Shown here piece by piece: positions 23,501 to 34,776 of a stretch of 64,000 bases of DNA. The stretch comes from Mya arenaria (lineage: Eukaryota; Mollusca; Bivalvia; Myida; Myidae). Both the position numbers and the translations under genes were made by a program. Position 1 is the first letter of the stretch. The number at the start of each line of letters is the position of its first letter. The stretch is from positions 1,893,501 to 1,957,500 of the forward strand of contig NC_069136.1 in NCBI RefSeq assembly GCF_026914265.1, in the 5' to 3' direction. The notes under the pieces are model-generated. The model did no database searches. It was given only the letters and a program-made list of their open reading frames with translations, and had not been told where the DNA came from.

Positions 23501-26500
23501 AGCAGATTAAGTGAACCTCGCGTACCTCTCTACGAATGTTCGATTCAAGTAGCCGTTGATTAATATATACTACTCACGTTTTCTACATTCTGTGTATGAG
23601 TAAGTGGTGTCCAGGATATAACCCTCTGAACACAAACATGTAGATCCGTCGCACACACCGCCTGAAATTGGGGTTTGCATTATCCATAGTGATATGCAGC
23701 GTCGTTCCGACATGAGTACATTTAAAAGCAACTGTAAAGTATCGAACAACATAATGGAAACCACAGGGACAAGCAGATCAGCCGAAACAAAGACCGTGTT
23801 TACGGCCTGGATATTGTGCCTTTAATTTAGGTTCCTTGTTTTAAACATGTTTAGCTACTGGGCTTGTCTTTCCATTGTATTGTGGAACAAATATGAGAGT
23901 GGAATATGAATGGTAATCAGTAAGCACCTTCTCCAGGGCGCCATCCTAATAGATTGCATATCCGAGGTCGATTACATTTATAACGCGAATTTACTGCAAC
24001 TTGTTGCCTTGTGTACCATCCCAGTCGTCCTGTGGTGACATGTATGTGATATAATTTTAAGCAAATTCTGTTTGTTGGTATGCCCGTCCGCCACACACCC
24101 ATTATCTTCGCTCGTTAGCACGTACACGGCCTCTAAACGCCAGCTCCACCACTTTACGGTGGTGCAAAGAAAAAGAGCTGTCGACACTTCCGTGGTGGAG
24201 CTGTGCCCTATGTTTACATGAACAAACGTAAGTATGATTTATATTTTATTTGATAATTTCATTTAACGGACATATTTCGAAAATCGGAGAATGTGGCACC
24301 GTGTAAGAACACTTTTACAGCAGGCTGGTTACTATTTCGTTTCAATATTGTGCAAACTGTGGTGCCAGCAGCTTTTCTCCCGAATCGGACTTGTGCATAT
24401 TTTGAGATCGGATTGCATAGCAAGTACATTTCGGTGCTTACATACTCCGTAAGAACATTCTCATGCATGCAAACATAACTGTTATGTATAGTACCTATGC
24501 CGGAACACAACAAAACTGATAAGCACTTCTTAAAAAGGAAAAATGCACATATTTATAAAAGTGGTGGCACTGTTGCCCTTGTGGTGGCGCTATCGAGTAT
24601 GTTTTGCGCTTGAAGTAATATAAAAAGTTAACGCTTTTGGAATTAATACAAAAGTTGCTATATATGTTTATCATTCATTGTTATGCTGGTTATGCATACT
24701 ACTTGCGGAAACAAAACTCTACGCAAACAACCTTAATCTTACTGAAAACAAGGATAGGTGCCGAGTTACCGGCCACGCAGCGTGACCGAGGGACGGATTT
24801 TTCGATCCGGACCGGAAAAACATGGTTGATATTTTTTCTTGCATATCTTAAATTATCAATTTGTGGAAAAATTGACGTAGAAAACGCAGTTTTGTACATT
24901 TCACCAAAAAGCGCGTGCAACGTTGTTTACTGACGTCATAAAGCGCAGAAATTTTAAATCACTATTGACGTCAAATAGAAACTCTTTAAATCGCGTTTTT
25001 ACGATTATTTATTATCATTTTTAATTAATTGCATACTTATACATTTGATTGCGCTTTACTGTAATGAAATAATGTACTTTTCATAAACCATACAATAAAA
25101 GAAATAAGAAGTAGCGCGTTTTTCAAGCACTGGTCACATGACCGGAAACACACGTCCGGTATGCGCAAAGAATACCTCTCTCATAACCGGACACACATGA
25201 TAGATACTTATAGTTCTATGGTAAAAATTAACTGCACCTAGCCGTTTGTTTTCAAAATAGTTTTCAGTAAGGTTAAGGTTGTTCGCGTAGAGTTTTGTTT
25301 CCGCAAGTAGTATGCATAACCAGCATAACAATGAATGATAAACATATATAGCAACTTCTGTATTCATTCCAAAAGCGTTAACTTTTTATATTACTTCAAG
25401 CGCAAAACATACTCGATAGCGCCACCACTAGGGCAAAAGCGCCACCACTTTTATAAATATGTGCATTTTTCCTTTTTAAGAAGTGCTTATCAGTTTTGTT
25501 GTGTTCCGGCATAGGTACTATACATAACAGTTATGTTTGCATGCATGAGAATGTTCTTACTGGGTATGTTAGCACCGAAATGTACTTGCTATGCAATCCG
25601 ATCTCAAAATATGCACAAGTCCGATTCGGGAGAAAAGCTGCTGGCACCACAGTTTGCACAATATTGAAACGAAATAGTAACCAGCCTGCAGTAGAAGTGT
25701 TCTTACACGGTACCACATTCTCCGATTTTCGAAATATGTCCGTTAAATGAAATTATCAAATAAAATATAAATCATACTCACGTTTGTTCATGTAAACATA
25801 GGGCACAGCTCCACCACGGAAGTGTCGACAGCTCTTTTTCTTTGCACCACCGTAAAGTGGTGGAGCTGGCGTTTAGAGGCCGTGACGTATATGCATCATT
25901 ATTTGAACTCTTACGCTTTTACTTAGGGTACCATTCAACTAGCACACATAGTAGTTTAATATTAACGTCGATCGTTAACATACGTCATAAGATCCGTCAT
26001 ACTTTGAACGCCCAATTTTGTACCTTACCTAGGGTAACGTTCATAAATCATATACAGTAGATAAATATATTCCTTACTCGTCAACTCCAATGCATCCTTA
26101 TTTAAATGCTCACTATCTGAGCCTTGCCTAGAGTACCATGCCATTAGCATACATCGTTTGGGCCGTTGCCGTATGCCTCTACACATGGATTATTTATAAA
26201 TATTTTACTTCTGGGCTTGTCCCGGTAGTTTTCATTGTATTATTAGATTAATGTGTCATCATGTCAATCAAACACACGCTTTTATGGCTTATATAATTAA
26301 AATCAAACCAAGAAGGAAGTCGGCATATCAGCGTACAAGAATATAGCTAGATAGACAAGTTTAACTAAAGTCTACATCTCTATACCTTACCTACTGTATC
26401 ATTCCAGTAGCACTCGTGGTAGTTATTATCCCCACAGCTCTGCCCCAGGAGTTCCCCCCGCTGCCACTTGCACATCCCCGCCAGGGAGCTCCACTCATTC

Positions 26501-27604
26501 CACTCTCACAATCACAATGGCTCCCGTTGCATGTTTGGTTCACGCCATCACAGTGGTAGCCCGTGCCACATGGCTCCTGGTAGCCACTCAGTATTGCTGA
26601 AAAAGAAAACTGTATGTACTCTAGTGTTACATGTTGCGTCCATGCCGGAAATTCCCGTTTGGTATCACCATGACAGTCAGATTAATATTGTCACACTATG
26701 TGACGTCACTTTGATCAAACTGCATTGCAACAATTGTTTGCGGTTTTATTATTGCATTTTAGAATGGTCTTACAAACATTTCTATCATATTCAAGATATG
26801 AGAATATATGTACATTTTTTATTAAGTTAAAAAGGCAAAGATTCAGTGGAACTATTTAAAAACAAAAGTGACAATGCAAATTGATGTGCATAATTACAAA
26901 ACAATTAAAGCAAATATGAGTGATTTTAACGTCTGTTTAAAATAAGAGAGTATACAATGTGCAGCATCTAAAGAACGGAGTGGAAAATCGTGACTGGCGT
27001 GTGCATGTCTCCTAAGTTTGTGATTGCTAATCTTTATTGCAGTAACATGACATTAGCCATCATTTGTGTCAGTTATGAGGCTACTAACTGTATTCTTTAA
27101 AAAGTTTAAAACTCCCCTTTGTTGTTATACACACATTCACAATCGGTCCCATCACTGCTCCCATATTCCGACTGGCAATCACACAGTCCCTTTGTACACT
27201 CGTACATCTTACTGCAGCGTAGGTTTACCATACCGTCACACTCGCTATCCTCCGTACATACTTCTCCGAGTGTTGCTGAAACATTTAGTACATCAAATTG
27301 AGCTAAACTTTGACTAATTCCATTGACTATTTCAACACCATTTGATACATTTTGAACTAAATCACTATGGCAACAAAACTCTTTATTAGCTTTCATTGCT
27401 ATACATTGGTTTAAGATATCATAAGCTTCATATTTGTTTCATGATAGTTTGCATAATTCTGCGGATATAATGGTCGTAAGATAAACATACGATCCGTTAT
27501 TTTGCACAACAAACGTTACCTGAATTTATAACTTGTAGTAAGTGAACCAATAAGAGCAACTTAAAACTCAAACATCTTTCTGCTACCTGGAAATAACCGT
27601 GCAT
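20582..27604 (-). CDS. Cysteine-rich secreted, probably GPI-anchored protein
   Basis: Seven exons on the minus strand: 27520-27604, 27135-27275, 26391-26596, 23578-23661, 22942-23109, 22085-22198, 20582-20667. Every intron is GT-AG and phase 1, typical of shuffled extracellular modules. Expected length is 294 residues. Exon 1 is a signal peptide (MHGYFQVAERC, then KLLLLVHLLQVINS). Exons 2-6 carry EB/EGF-like cysteine spacing (GEVCTEDSEC, ECTKGLCDC, GVCDGSTCLCSEGY, NACSCPASHE, IGEECRDWNEC). The last exon ends in a short spacer and YTICLLLVVVILF with no tail after it, which fits a GPI signal better than a transmembrane helix. Exon 3 is 206 bases where phase needs 207, so its two halves are in different frames. 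The end of exon 2 (27135 or 27141) is uncertain. The intron 3'-ward of exon 3 holds a 1.76-kb transposon. The ligand is unknown; molluscs have many such proteins. Confidence 0.75.
20668..22084. other. Last intron of the cysteine-rich gene
   Basis: AT-rich intron with good sites at both ends (donor after 22085, acceptor before 20667). No nested exon, array or transposon was recognised. Confidence 0.5.
22506..22735 (+). mobile_element. LINE endonuclease fragment
   Basis: The plus strand reads LCVITETWLHTDVDDAVRGE, then a stop, then NGYSFHDVPRPDQ. This is the N-terminal part of an apurinic-type endonuclease as in CR1/Jockey-group non-LTR retrotransposons (hallmark ITETWL). It is a short decayed piece with no reverse transcriptase nearby. 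It lies in an intron of the minus-strand cysteine-rich gene, in the opposite orientation. Confidence 0.65.
24125..25884. mobile_element. Long-inverted-repeat (foldback) DNA transposon
   Basis: Two arms of about 640 bases (24125-~24762 and ~25232-25884) are nearly exact reverse complements around a ~470-base unique centre. The outer ends are 'cacggcctctaaacg' and 'cgtttagaggccgtg', flanked directly by ACGTA on both sides (24120-24124 and 25885-25889), a 5-bp target duplication. The first ~100 bases of each arm contain a nested hairpin (agctccaccac/gtggtggagct). No transposase is encoded, so it is non-autonomous. The mirrored 61-84 codon frames are products of the symmetry. High arm identity implies recent insertion or gene conversion. 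It sits in an intron of the cysteine-rich gene. Confidence 0.88.
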
Positions 27605-28866
27605 GTTATCAAAAAGTTCGACATAACCGGACAATCGAGATATCAGAGATCGACATAGCGAGATTGACTTTATATGTTATAATGTTTTTAATGTTGCAGG
27701 TACTCTAAATATGATACGACGTGCCTTTCGTATTTTAATGAAGAAATTGTAGGATGGCAAATTTTAACCTGTCTTTCTTCTTAAAGGCATGTTTTATAAT
27801 AAAAGTCGTATTTAATAATAACTAAACGATTACAAAACTAATAATAAGTCGTTGAAATCATTAACTTACCATTTCAGTTTTATATCCATAAAAGTATTAA
27901 TAATGTTTCAAAACCTCCATGATTGCGTACTAATTATTGAACATGTTAATTGCCAATATTAAGATCAAAATCACATCCCTCTTTAAATAAACCATTGTCT
28001 TTGTGTTATTCTTTTACTCAATAGATATGGACAGATAAATAACGCATACTCTTGTCCTATACATAATAAATAAGTATTTACGTATTGTTTGGGTGGTTTA
28101 AGTAATATTTAGATGACATGAATTAAAATCTTTATGATAAAGTCTAGCACTAAAATGAATGCCTATCAACATTTTGATTCGTTGAAAATGTAGGTTGTAT
28201 TCCAAATCCGGTAGATATCCAGCTGTTTGTCAACATGGAATTGACGAGTCTTTGATTATGTTTTTAATAGTTCGTATCTACAGAGCCTAAACATAACCTC
28301 TGATCCAGAGACAAATAATAGCCATTTCAAAAGCATATATATCTGAATTGTATGAGTTGAATATTGCTTGTCGACGACATTTTCAGGCAAACAACACACA
28401 ATAGGTCAGGTTTTCACCCTTGTTTGACTCCATAATAGTTTGATACAAAAATGAAAGCTTTATATGAAAATTGAAATGAAATTTATGTTTCATCAAAAAT
28501 CATCCTTAGTCCCATTCTACATTTTGACTAGTGTATGTGCATATATTTCCGCTGAAAAAGAAGAAATAAAACAGCAGGTTCAGGAGGTTGAATTAGCTCT
28601 TGAATTCTTCTTATTACAGTACTTCCTAATAGCAAACAGTGCCATCTTCGTTCTTAGGTATTTCTTTTTCAGTTGATATAGAACAAATTATGTACCTCTA
28701 AAACTTTATCTGCAACGTATGTGGGGACGCTTATTTTACATATTCTTATACAATCACAATTTTTCAAATCAAAGATATGCTATACAATTTCACCAGGTAT
28801 TATAACGAAAACTTGAATTTACAGTGTTCATAGAACCATGAAGCTGTTTTGTGGGTCGAATATCTT
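27605..28866. other. Divergent spacer, 5' flank of the cysteine-rich gene
   Basis: No exon, array or recognisable transposon was found. It holds the presumed promoter of the minus-strand gene starting at 27604, without a clear TATA box at a suitable distance. A 70-codon plus-strand frame at 28464-28676 has no recognisable domain. Confidence 0.4.
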
Positions 28867-28992
28867 AAAGATGCACTCTTACTCCCAATTTAGATTTACC
28901 ACAATTAATAATATTGTTTTTAATATTCCAAAAAGGATGAATAAATGTCGAAAACAATGTTATGAAGAACGCTGAGTTTAATTTGAAAGAAA
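28867..28992. mobile_element. Truncated MITE related to the copy at 32337-32701
   Basis: From 'agatgcactcttactccc' onward this segment matches the reverse complement of about 32570-32701 ('gagtaagagtgtatct' at its end). Shared blocks include 'aaaaaggatgaat' and 'gatttaccacaattaat'. The match stops where LINE-related sequence begins at about 28993, so the copy is truncated. Confidence 0.6.
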
Positions 28993-29440
28993 TTACAGTT
29001 AAGGTAGTCCAATCAATATCAGGACAATTAAAGTCTCCATATAGAATAAGTGCTTTTGGTTTACTTCCATTAAGAAGTTTAAGTGTTTTTTTTCAGGTTA
29101 TCAAAGTCTTTCATTGATCTTTTTGGCATATAAAAAGTTCCGATGTACAGTGTTTTACCTGATTTCAGGGTTATTTTTACTAATTCAATCTCACAGTCTG
29201 TAATAAACTCAATACACTCAACCGATGTAATATTTGAGAGGATAGCTACAAAAACTCCGCCCCCGCGGGAGCCCCGGTCATTTCTATAAATAGTATATTT
29301 CGTATATACAGTACACACTTTTCTTGTCAATGAACTGATCGCGAGTCTTGTCCATCCTCGAAAAAATACCATTCTTACACGTAAATGTTTTTTAAGATAC
29401 AACGCAATATCTAAATTACAACTGTAGTTACAAATGTAAG
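28993..29440 (-). mobile_element. LINE endonuclease fragment (CR1/Jockey group)
   Basis: On the minus strand: RGSRGGGVFVAI, CEIELVKITLKSGK, IGTFYMPKRSMKD, then after a one-base slip at an A-run, ALILYGDFNCPDIDW. GG-GVxI and GDFNxPxIDW are conserved signatures of the apurinic-type endonuclease of CR1/Jockey-group LINEs. It is about 450 bases, with no reverse transcriptase, so it is a dead fragment in the RSF1 upstream region. Confidence 0.75.
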
Positions 29441-29888
29441 ACTAGAGAAATGAAACCATATCCAATATTCAGAGCTGTGGGGCCACTCTAGATGTCATTC
29501 ATCGCAGGTTTCGCGGCATTTTGGGTACAAAATTACTCCTTTGACGAATATCCCATCAACCGATGGGAGTAAAACTCCCCCTTTGGATTCAAAATTCTGT
29601 TTAAGTCACACTTGGGGATGTGACGGGGTCAAGCCATAATGCAGCCATTATTGGGCGCGGGCAGACCTTTATAAACTCAACAACAACAACAACTACAGTA
29701 CACACTGCATCCTCTCTCCCGGACCTTCTTAGTCTGTTTCCTTGCGTACTAATTCCAATAGTAGTCAGTAATAGAGTGGTAGGGGAAATTATCCAGACTA
29801 TGACCATCTTGGTTATAAATAACGGTACGCAATCTATTACGCAAATGGTACGGGATTTATCGCTGCCAGGGAAATTAGCATAAACAAA
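29441..29888 (+). promoter_or_regulatory. Presumed RSF1 promoter and 5' UTR
   Basis: The interval immediately upstream of the RSF1 start codon is richer in C+G than its surroundings, with several CpGs ('gggcgcgggc' near 29655) and no TATA box near the ATG. This is typical of a housekeeping promoter, but that is inference. The transcription start was not located. Confidence 0.35.
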
Positions 29889-32800
29889 ATGGCTGCCTCC
29901 GACCAAAGCGTCTGTTTATCAAATCCGAATTTTGCCGTTATTTGCTCATTTCTCGACAAATATGGAGAAATTCTTGGCTTACCAGCAGTGCCGTACAAGG
30001 AATTACACGAATGGATCGAAGATTCAACCAAAGGTAACGAATGCTTACTATAAATCCCCTTAAAATGATTCATACCGCCAGTTCAACTTCAAAACAATGA
30101 AAACCTAAACAATAACAAAGTGTAAAAATTGTTCATTCGTATTTATTTTTGAGGTAAGTGCAGCGTAAACTATAGTGTTTTTATATATGAAATCTTAGTC
30201 CATATTTTCTTACAGCGCCTTAAGTACGACCTACTAATGTTAAAATCATAAATCGATTGCTTAGTGCATGACTGTTGTAAGCTGTAGTCCACCTTAATGG
30301 CTGTTAATGAGTCTTTGGACGATTTTTTTTACTATGGCAGAGTCGTGACGTCCACCATCCCAGCAAAAACTAGCAAACAGTCCTTGCGCAGAGAATCCTC
30401 TTGGCCACAACTTTGAAATTGTCTCCGTTATAAATTCAACTTCCTACAAAAATATTATTGCCTACTATTAAACACATATTTATTTATGTCATAATGCCAA
30501 AAAACATATTCAGATATCATAAAAATTTACATGTGTCGATTGTTTATCAAGTATTCCGATATCTGTAAGTCTGGGACAAATCTGACAGGTTGTGTACATG
30601 TAAAGAAGGGTATTTGTGAACCGGAATATATTTATGTGAAAATATCAACTCTAATGACAAATGCAATCCAGTTAAGATCACTGTCGGGTATATATTGAAC
30701 AATTTTGTCATTATTATGCAACATCAAGGCATAATACTACTATATACCTAGGATTTTACTAAACAAAGCCGCCCTATTCACAAAGACTTGAAAGTATAAT
30801 GCATATCCCAACAGCTGGTTTTGTATGATCATTTCAGTTCATCCCACACTTATTGAGCTGCATGTGAAACTGTTAAGAAGAATTAGCAAAAAGTACAGCA
30901 GTGTCACGGCTGACAGATGGCTTAGAACTGTAGTAAAGGTGAGTGTGTTGTGTGATCTACAAAGAAGAATTATTATGAATATAAATATATATGAAATTTT
31001 TTTATTATTATTATTATAATTATTAGTATTATTATTACTTTTGGTATAATTTACCTGGTAGTATCATTTTTGTTAGTATTTGTATAGTTTTATTTAGCTT
31101 ATTTGATTCATAATAATATTTAAATGAATATAACATTGGCAATAAAATGCTTTGGTATTTATAGGAAGTTAAATATTTGACTTGTTTCTTTGCCTGATAG
31201 GAATAAAACATACCATATATGTTCTTATCTGATATTACCAGTACTTAAAGAGTGAGAGCTCATGAATGTTCATTTCTCTACAGTTTTGCTGGCGTTACAG
31301 CGATGTGGATGCCTGGGAGATAGAGAGATATGGCTATAAGCTGGCCAAAGTCTCCACCAAACTAACCCTTCTTAAGGTACACTATAAATGCTCTATGTAT
31401 TGTACATGTAAGTGCGTAGGGTTAAAGCCAGGTTTTTAAAAAGGGCAGGATGCAGCAGAAAAAGGATAGGGCAAAAAGGGCACATTTTATGAGACTGTGA
31501 AAAAGCTGAAATATTATGAATTTGTCAGAAAAATGGCAGAAATGTGTGTAATTGAGGTTGTGTAAGGTTTCAGCTTACAAATGGTCCTACCAAAAAAGGA
31601 TCGGGTGCAGTACCCTTCCAAAGTCTTTGACTAAAACCTTAGGATGTGAACTAAAAAGTAAGAGTAAAATAGAAATATGAAACCTAAGGCTTTCAGACAT
31701 ATTGATGTTCATTTGCCAACCTGTTATGATGATGCCCAAAAGGCAAAGTAATTAGTTATAATTGCTTGATTTGGAATGGAATTAAATTATTTGCAGTTGA
31801 TGTACATTTTAATGCATATTAGACACAATAAGGCTGCCTTGTCAAATACATGTAAAGCGTTTTTCAACAATCAGAATGTGAACTACAAGTGGACAAACCA
31901 GAACACTTCCTTATACATTCCTGCACCTCAGATCTTTATAACAAATCGGAAAAGGATACATGCATATATTTTTTTGACAGGGAAAATATTCAGCTTATAC
32001 TCAATTAAATACAGAAATCAATGTTTCCTGTTTCCTCCCCAGAACCTCTTGGAAGAGCAGTTTGATTGTAACAACAAGTTTAAGGACAAGGTGAATGAAC
32101 AGACGGCCCAAGAGATGAGGTTCTTGCCCATTGGACGAGACAAAAACGGCATGGCTTACTGGTTCTTCCTGGTGAGAATAACTACATAATCATATTCTTA
32201 TTACGGTGATAAAAAAGCATGCATTCTGATACTTAAAATTGAGTTCAAAAATTAAAATTTAAGAATTTTGGCTTTCAATTTTTTCAGTCTATGATGTTAA
32301 GGTATTCTTTCTGCTCCTGGTTGTTCTTTTGCTTAAAGGGACACACTTATTCAAAGCAATACATACAAATGCATAACAAACATAAACTTTGAGTGATAAG
32401 CCTTTAACTACTTACTAAATAATGCATTTATGGAAAATATTACTGATAACAAGATTGTTACCATGTATTGAATAGCTGAAAACGCAAAAAAACAAATATG
32501 GATAGGTGAGTGCTAAAAGATTTACTGTATGCTGATATCGTCTCATCAGGTAGAAATAGTGTGTTTCCTGCACCTTTCTTTCAAATTAAACTTGGTATCC
32601 TTCATAAGAACCATTGTTTTTGATGTGTATTCATCCTTTTTGGTATATCAAAATAATTGTATTAATTGTGGTAAATCTTATTTGGGAGTAAGAGTGTATC
32701 TTTAATATAATAAATATATTGTTTGATCTAAAATGCAAAGCAGTTCTAAGAAGACAAGATAAGTAACATATTAACACATTCAGTCATCTTCAATATACTT

Positions 32801-34776
32801 TTTAACCAGAAAAACAGAAGTATGTACCTTCTATGAATTAGTTTGAAACAAGCCAGCTATTCCCATACATGTGTTATGTTTTCCAGGACAAGGAGTTGAA
32901 TCTGCGTGTGTACCGGGAGGACCAGGATGATGTTGATGCAGAGTCCTGGCAAATTGTCTGCAGGTACATAAATGGGCATTTTGTGGCATACATCGAGCCT
33001 TATACATGTTGGAAAGTAGGTTTTGCATCTAAATATAGGATCACCTATCACTATTTATTCTTTGTGCAGGTGTGTATGTCATAGATCATCAATATATACA
33101 TGTATGTGATATTTTTTATATTCACGCTGCACATGTTATTAATTGTTCATGTTATGCACTCCTTGCCAAAATATATGTGTAACTATATTTGCCTAAATAA
33201 TTGCATTAGGAAAGATAATTCTATCAGTAGCCTGTTTAAATTGGGAATGATTTTGAATATTTTTCAATTGTCTTTCTTTATTTTGTTTGGTACCAATAAT
33301 TCTTTTCAGTTTATACCTTTAAAGAAGGCCTACTGATTACAAACAGGAGCTATTGTCATCGCATTGGTTCAAAATTTTATTTAGTTTAATTTAATGTAAC
33401 CAGTATAGCCTGATATAAACCATGTTAGCATTATTTCTGTCTTAGGGTGAATTACGTAGTTATGTACCTTTGAGACGGCCTGGTTTAAACGCAATGAATT
33501 TTTAGTGCAAGAGTGTTTTAGCTCGACTATTTGAAGAATAAGGAGAGCTATACTACTCACCCTAGCCTAGGTGTCAGCATCACGCCTTGGTTAAGGTTTT
33601 GCATGTAAACATGTGTTAGTCATTATCTTAGCAAACACATCACCAATTGCATTGAAACTTTAAATATGAGTTCCCAACTATCCCACCTACTTATTTCATG
33701 AAGTTAGATAATACTATTTTAAATATAATGTAAATTATGGACATTTATTATTTGATTTAGAAACTCTGGTTAAGATTTTGAATGTAAGCGTACATTGGTA
33801 AATATATCAGCAATTACTTGATGTATTGCACTGAGACTTCATACAATGGTATTCAAACATCCATTCTACTTCAATATCCAAGTTAGATAACTGTGTTAGG
33901 CATGAATGCAAATTATAGACATAGGTGACTTTCTCTATTACTACTTGATGAATTGCATGGAAAATTCATACAATGTTGCCCAACCTACTTGAATAACACA
34001 GTTAAATAACTATTTTTTGCATAAATTAAACATACATGTAACCTTAATTATTACCCTACTGAGAATATTTGAGAGCACTGCCCCTGTGATGGCTTTTATT
34101 ATCCGTATTATCCTTGTGATTGATAGTTTTTGTCAAGTTCTATTTATGGATCATATTTAACTTCTTTTTCAGGACAAGAGAGGAGCTAGCTAAGCTGGTC
34201 TCAAGTCTAGAGAGTGGAACAGATATTAAACCAGAGATGTCTGATCTATCAGGTATAACAGAATGTTTTCAACATTTTTCTTTTGACATATTTAGCTTTA
34301 TACCAGTTTGATGAAATTTAAAAAAAACAAACAAATACATTTTGGTTCTTTTTGAAATTGTTACTTGCCAATTTACAAGTATAAGGCCTAAGGAGCTAAC
34401 TGGGGTTATATTTCACCTGTGAGCCATGGGGATAACTTTGTTTCACATTTGGTGTGCACATTGGTCATGTTCAGTAGATGTCCCTCTTTGATTTGGGGTT
34501 CAAAGGTCAATGGTGATCAAGAAAAGTAATGTGCACTCTGACTACTGATGGTAACACACATGATTTGCAGATTTTCTGAAAACAGACAACTGTTCAGCCT
34601 TAATCAATTTCCTTATTGGTAATTTCTTGATGATATCATTGTTTTTTTCAGATGGGTCAAAGTCGGAGCCAGTCAGTGACACAGGGGAGGATTCCCGAGA
34701 CTCATTCAGACAGCGCACCCCCCATGGCCCCTCCCCTTTAGCAGGGCAACAGGAGGGTGGGGACTCTGATACACAG
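29889..34776 (+). CDS. RSF1: RSF1 exons 1-7: DDT/WHIM-type ISWI-binding region
   Basis: Residues 1-250. Exons 1-3 hold the DDT-like helices ([59 protein letters not shown]). Exons 4-5 hold the WHIM motif ([18 protein letters not shown], then [12 protein letters not shown] and ESWQIVCR). Exon 6 continues with [13 protein letters not shown]. In ISWI-type remodelers the DDT and WHIM motifs mediate subunit contact and help measure linker DNA. Exon 7 is a Ser/Pro-rich linker. The introns are phase 1, 0, 0, 0, 2, 1 and 0 and all joins are in frame. Confidence 0.93.

Noticed and set aside
24259-25750. Mirrored 84- and 61-codon frames
   Set aside because: They occur twice only because the two arms of the foldback element are reverse complements.
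26468-26830. 120-codon plus-strand frame rich in His and Ser
   Set aside because: Antisense to exon 3 of the cysteine-rich gene, which has matching splice sites and cysteine spacing.
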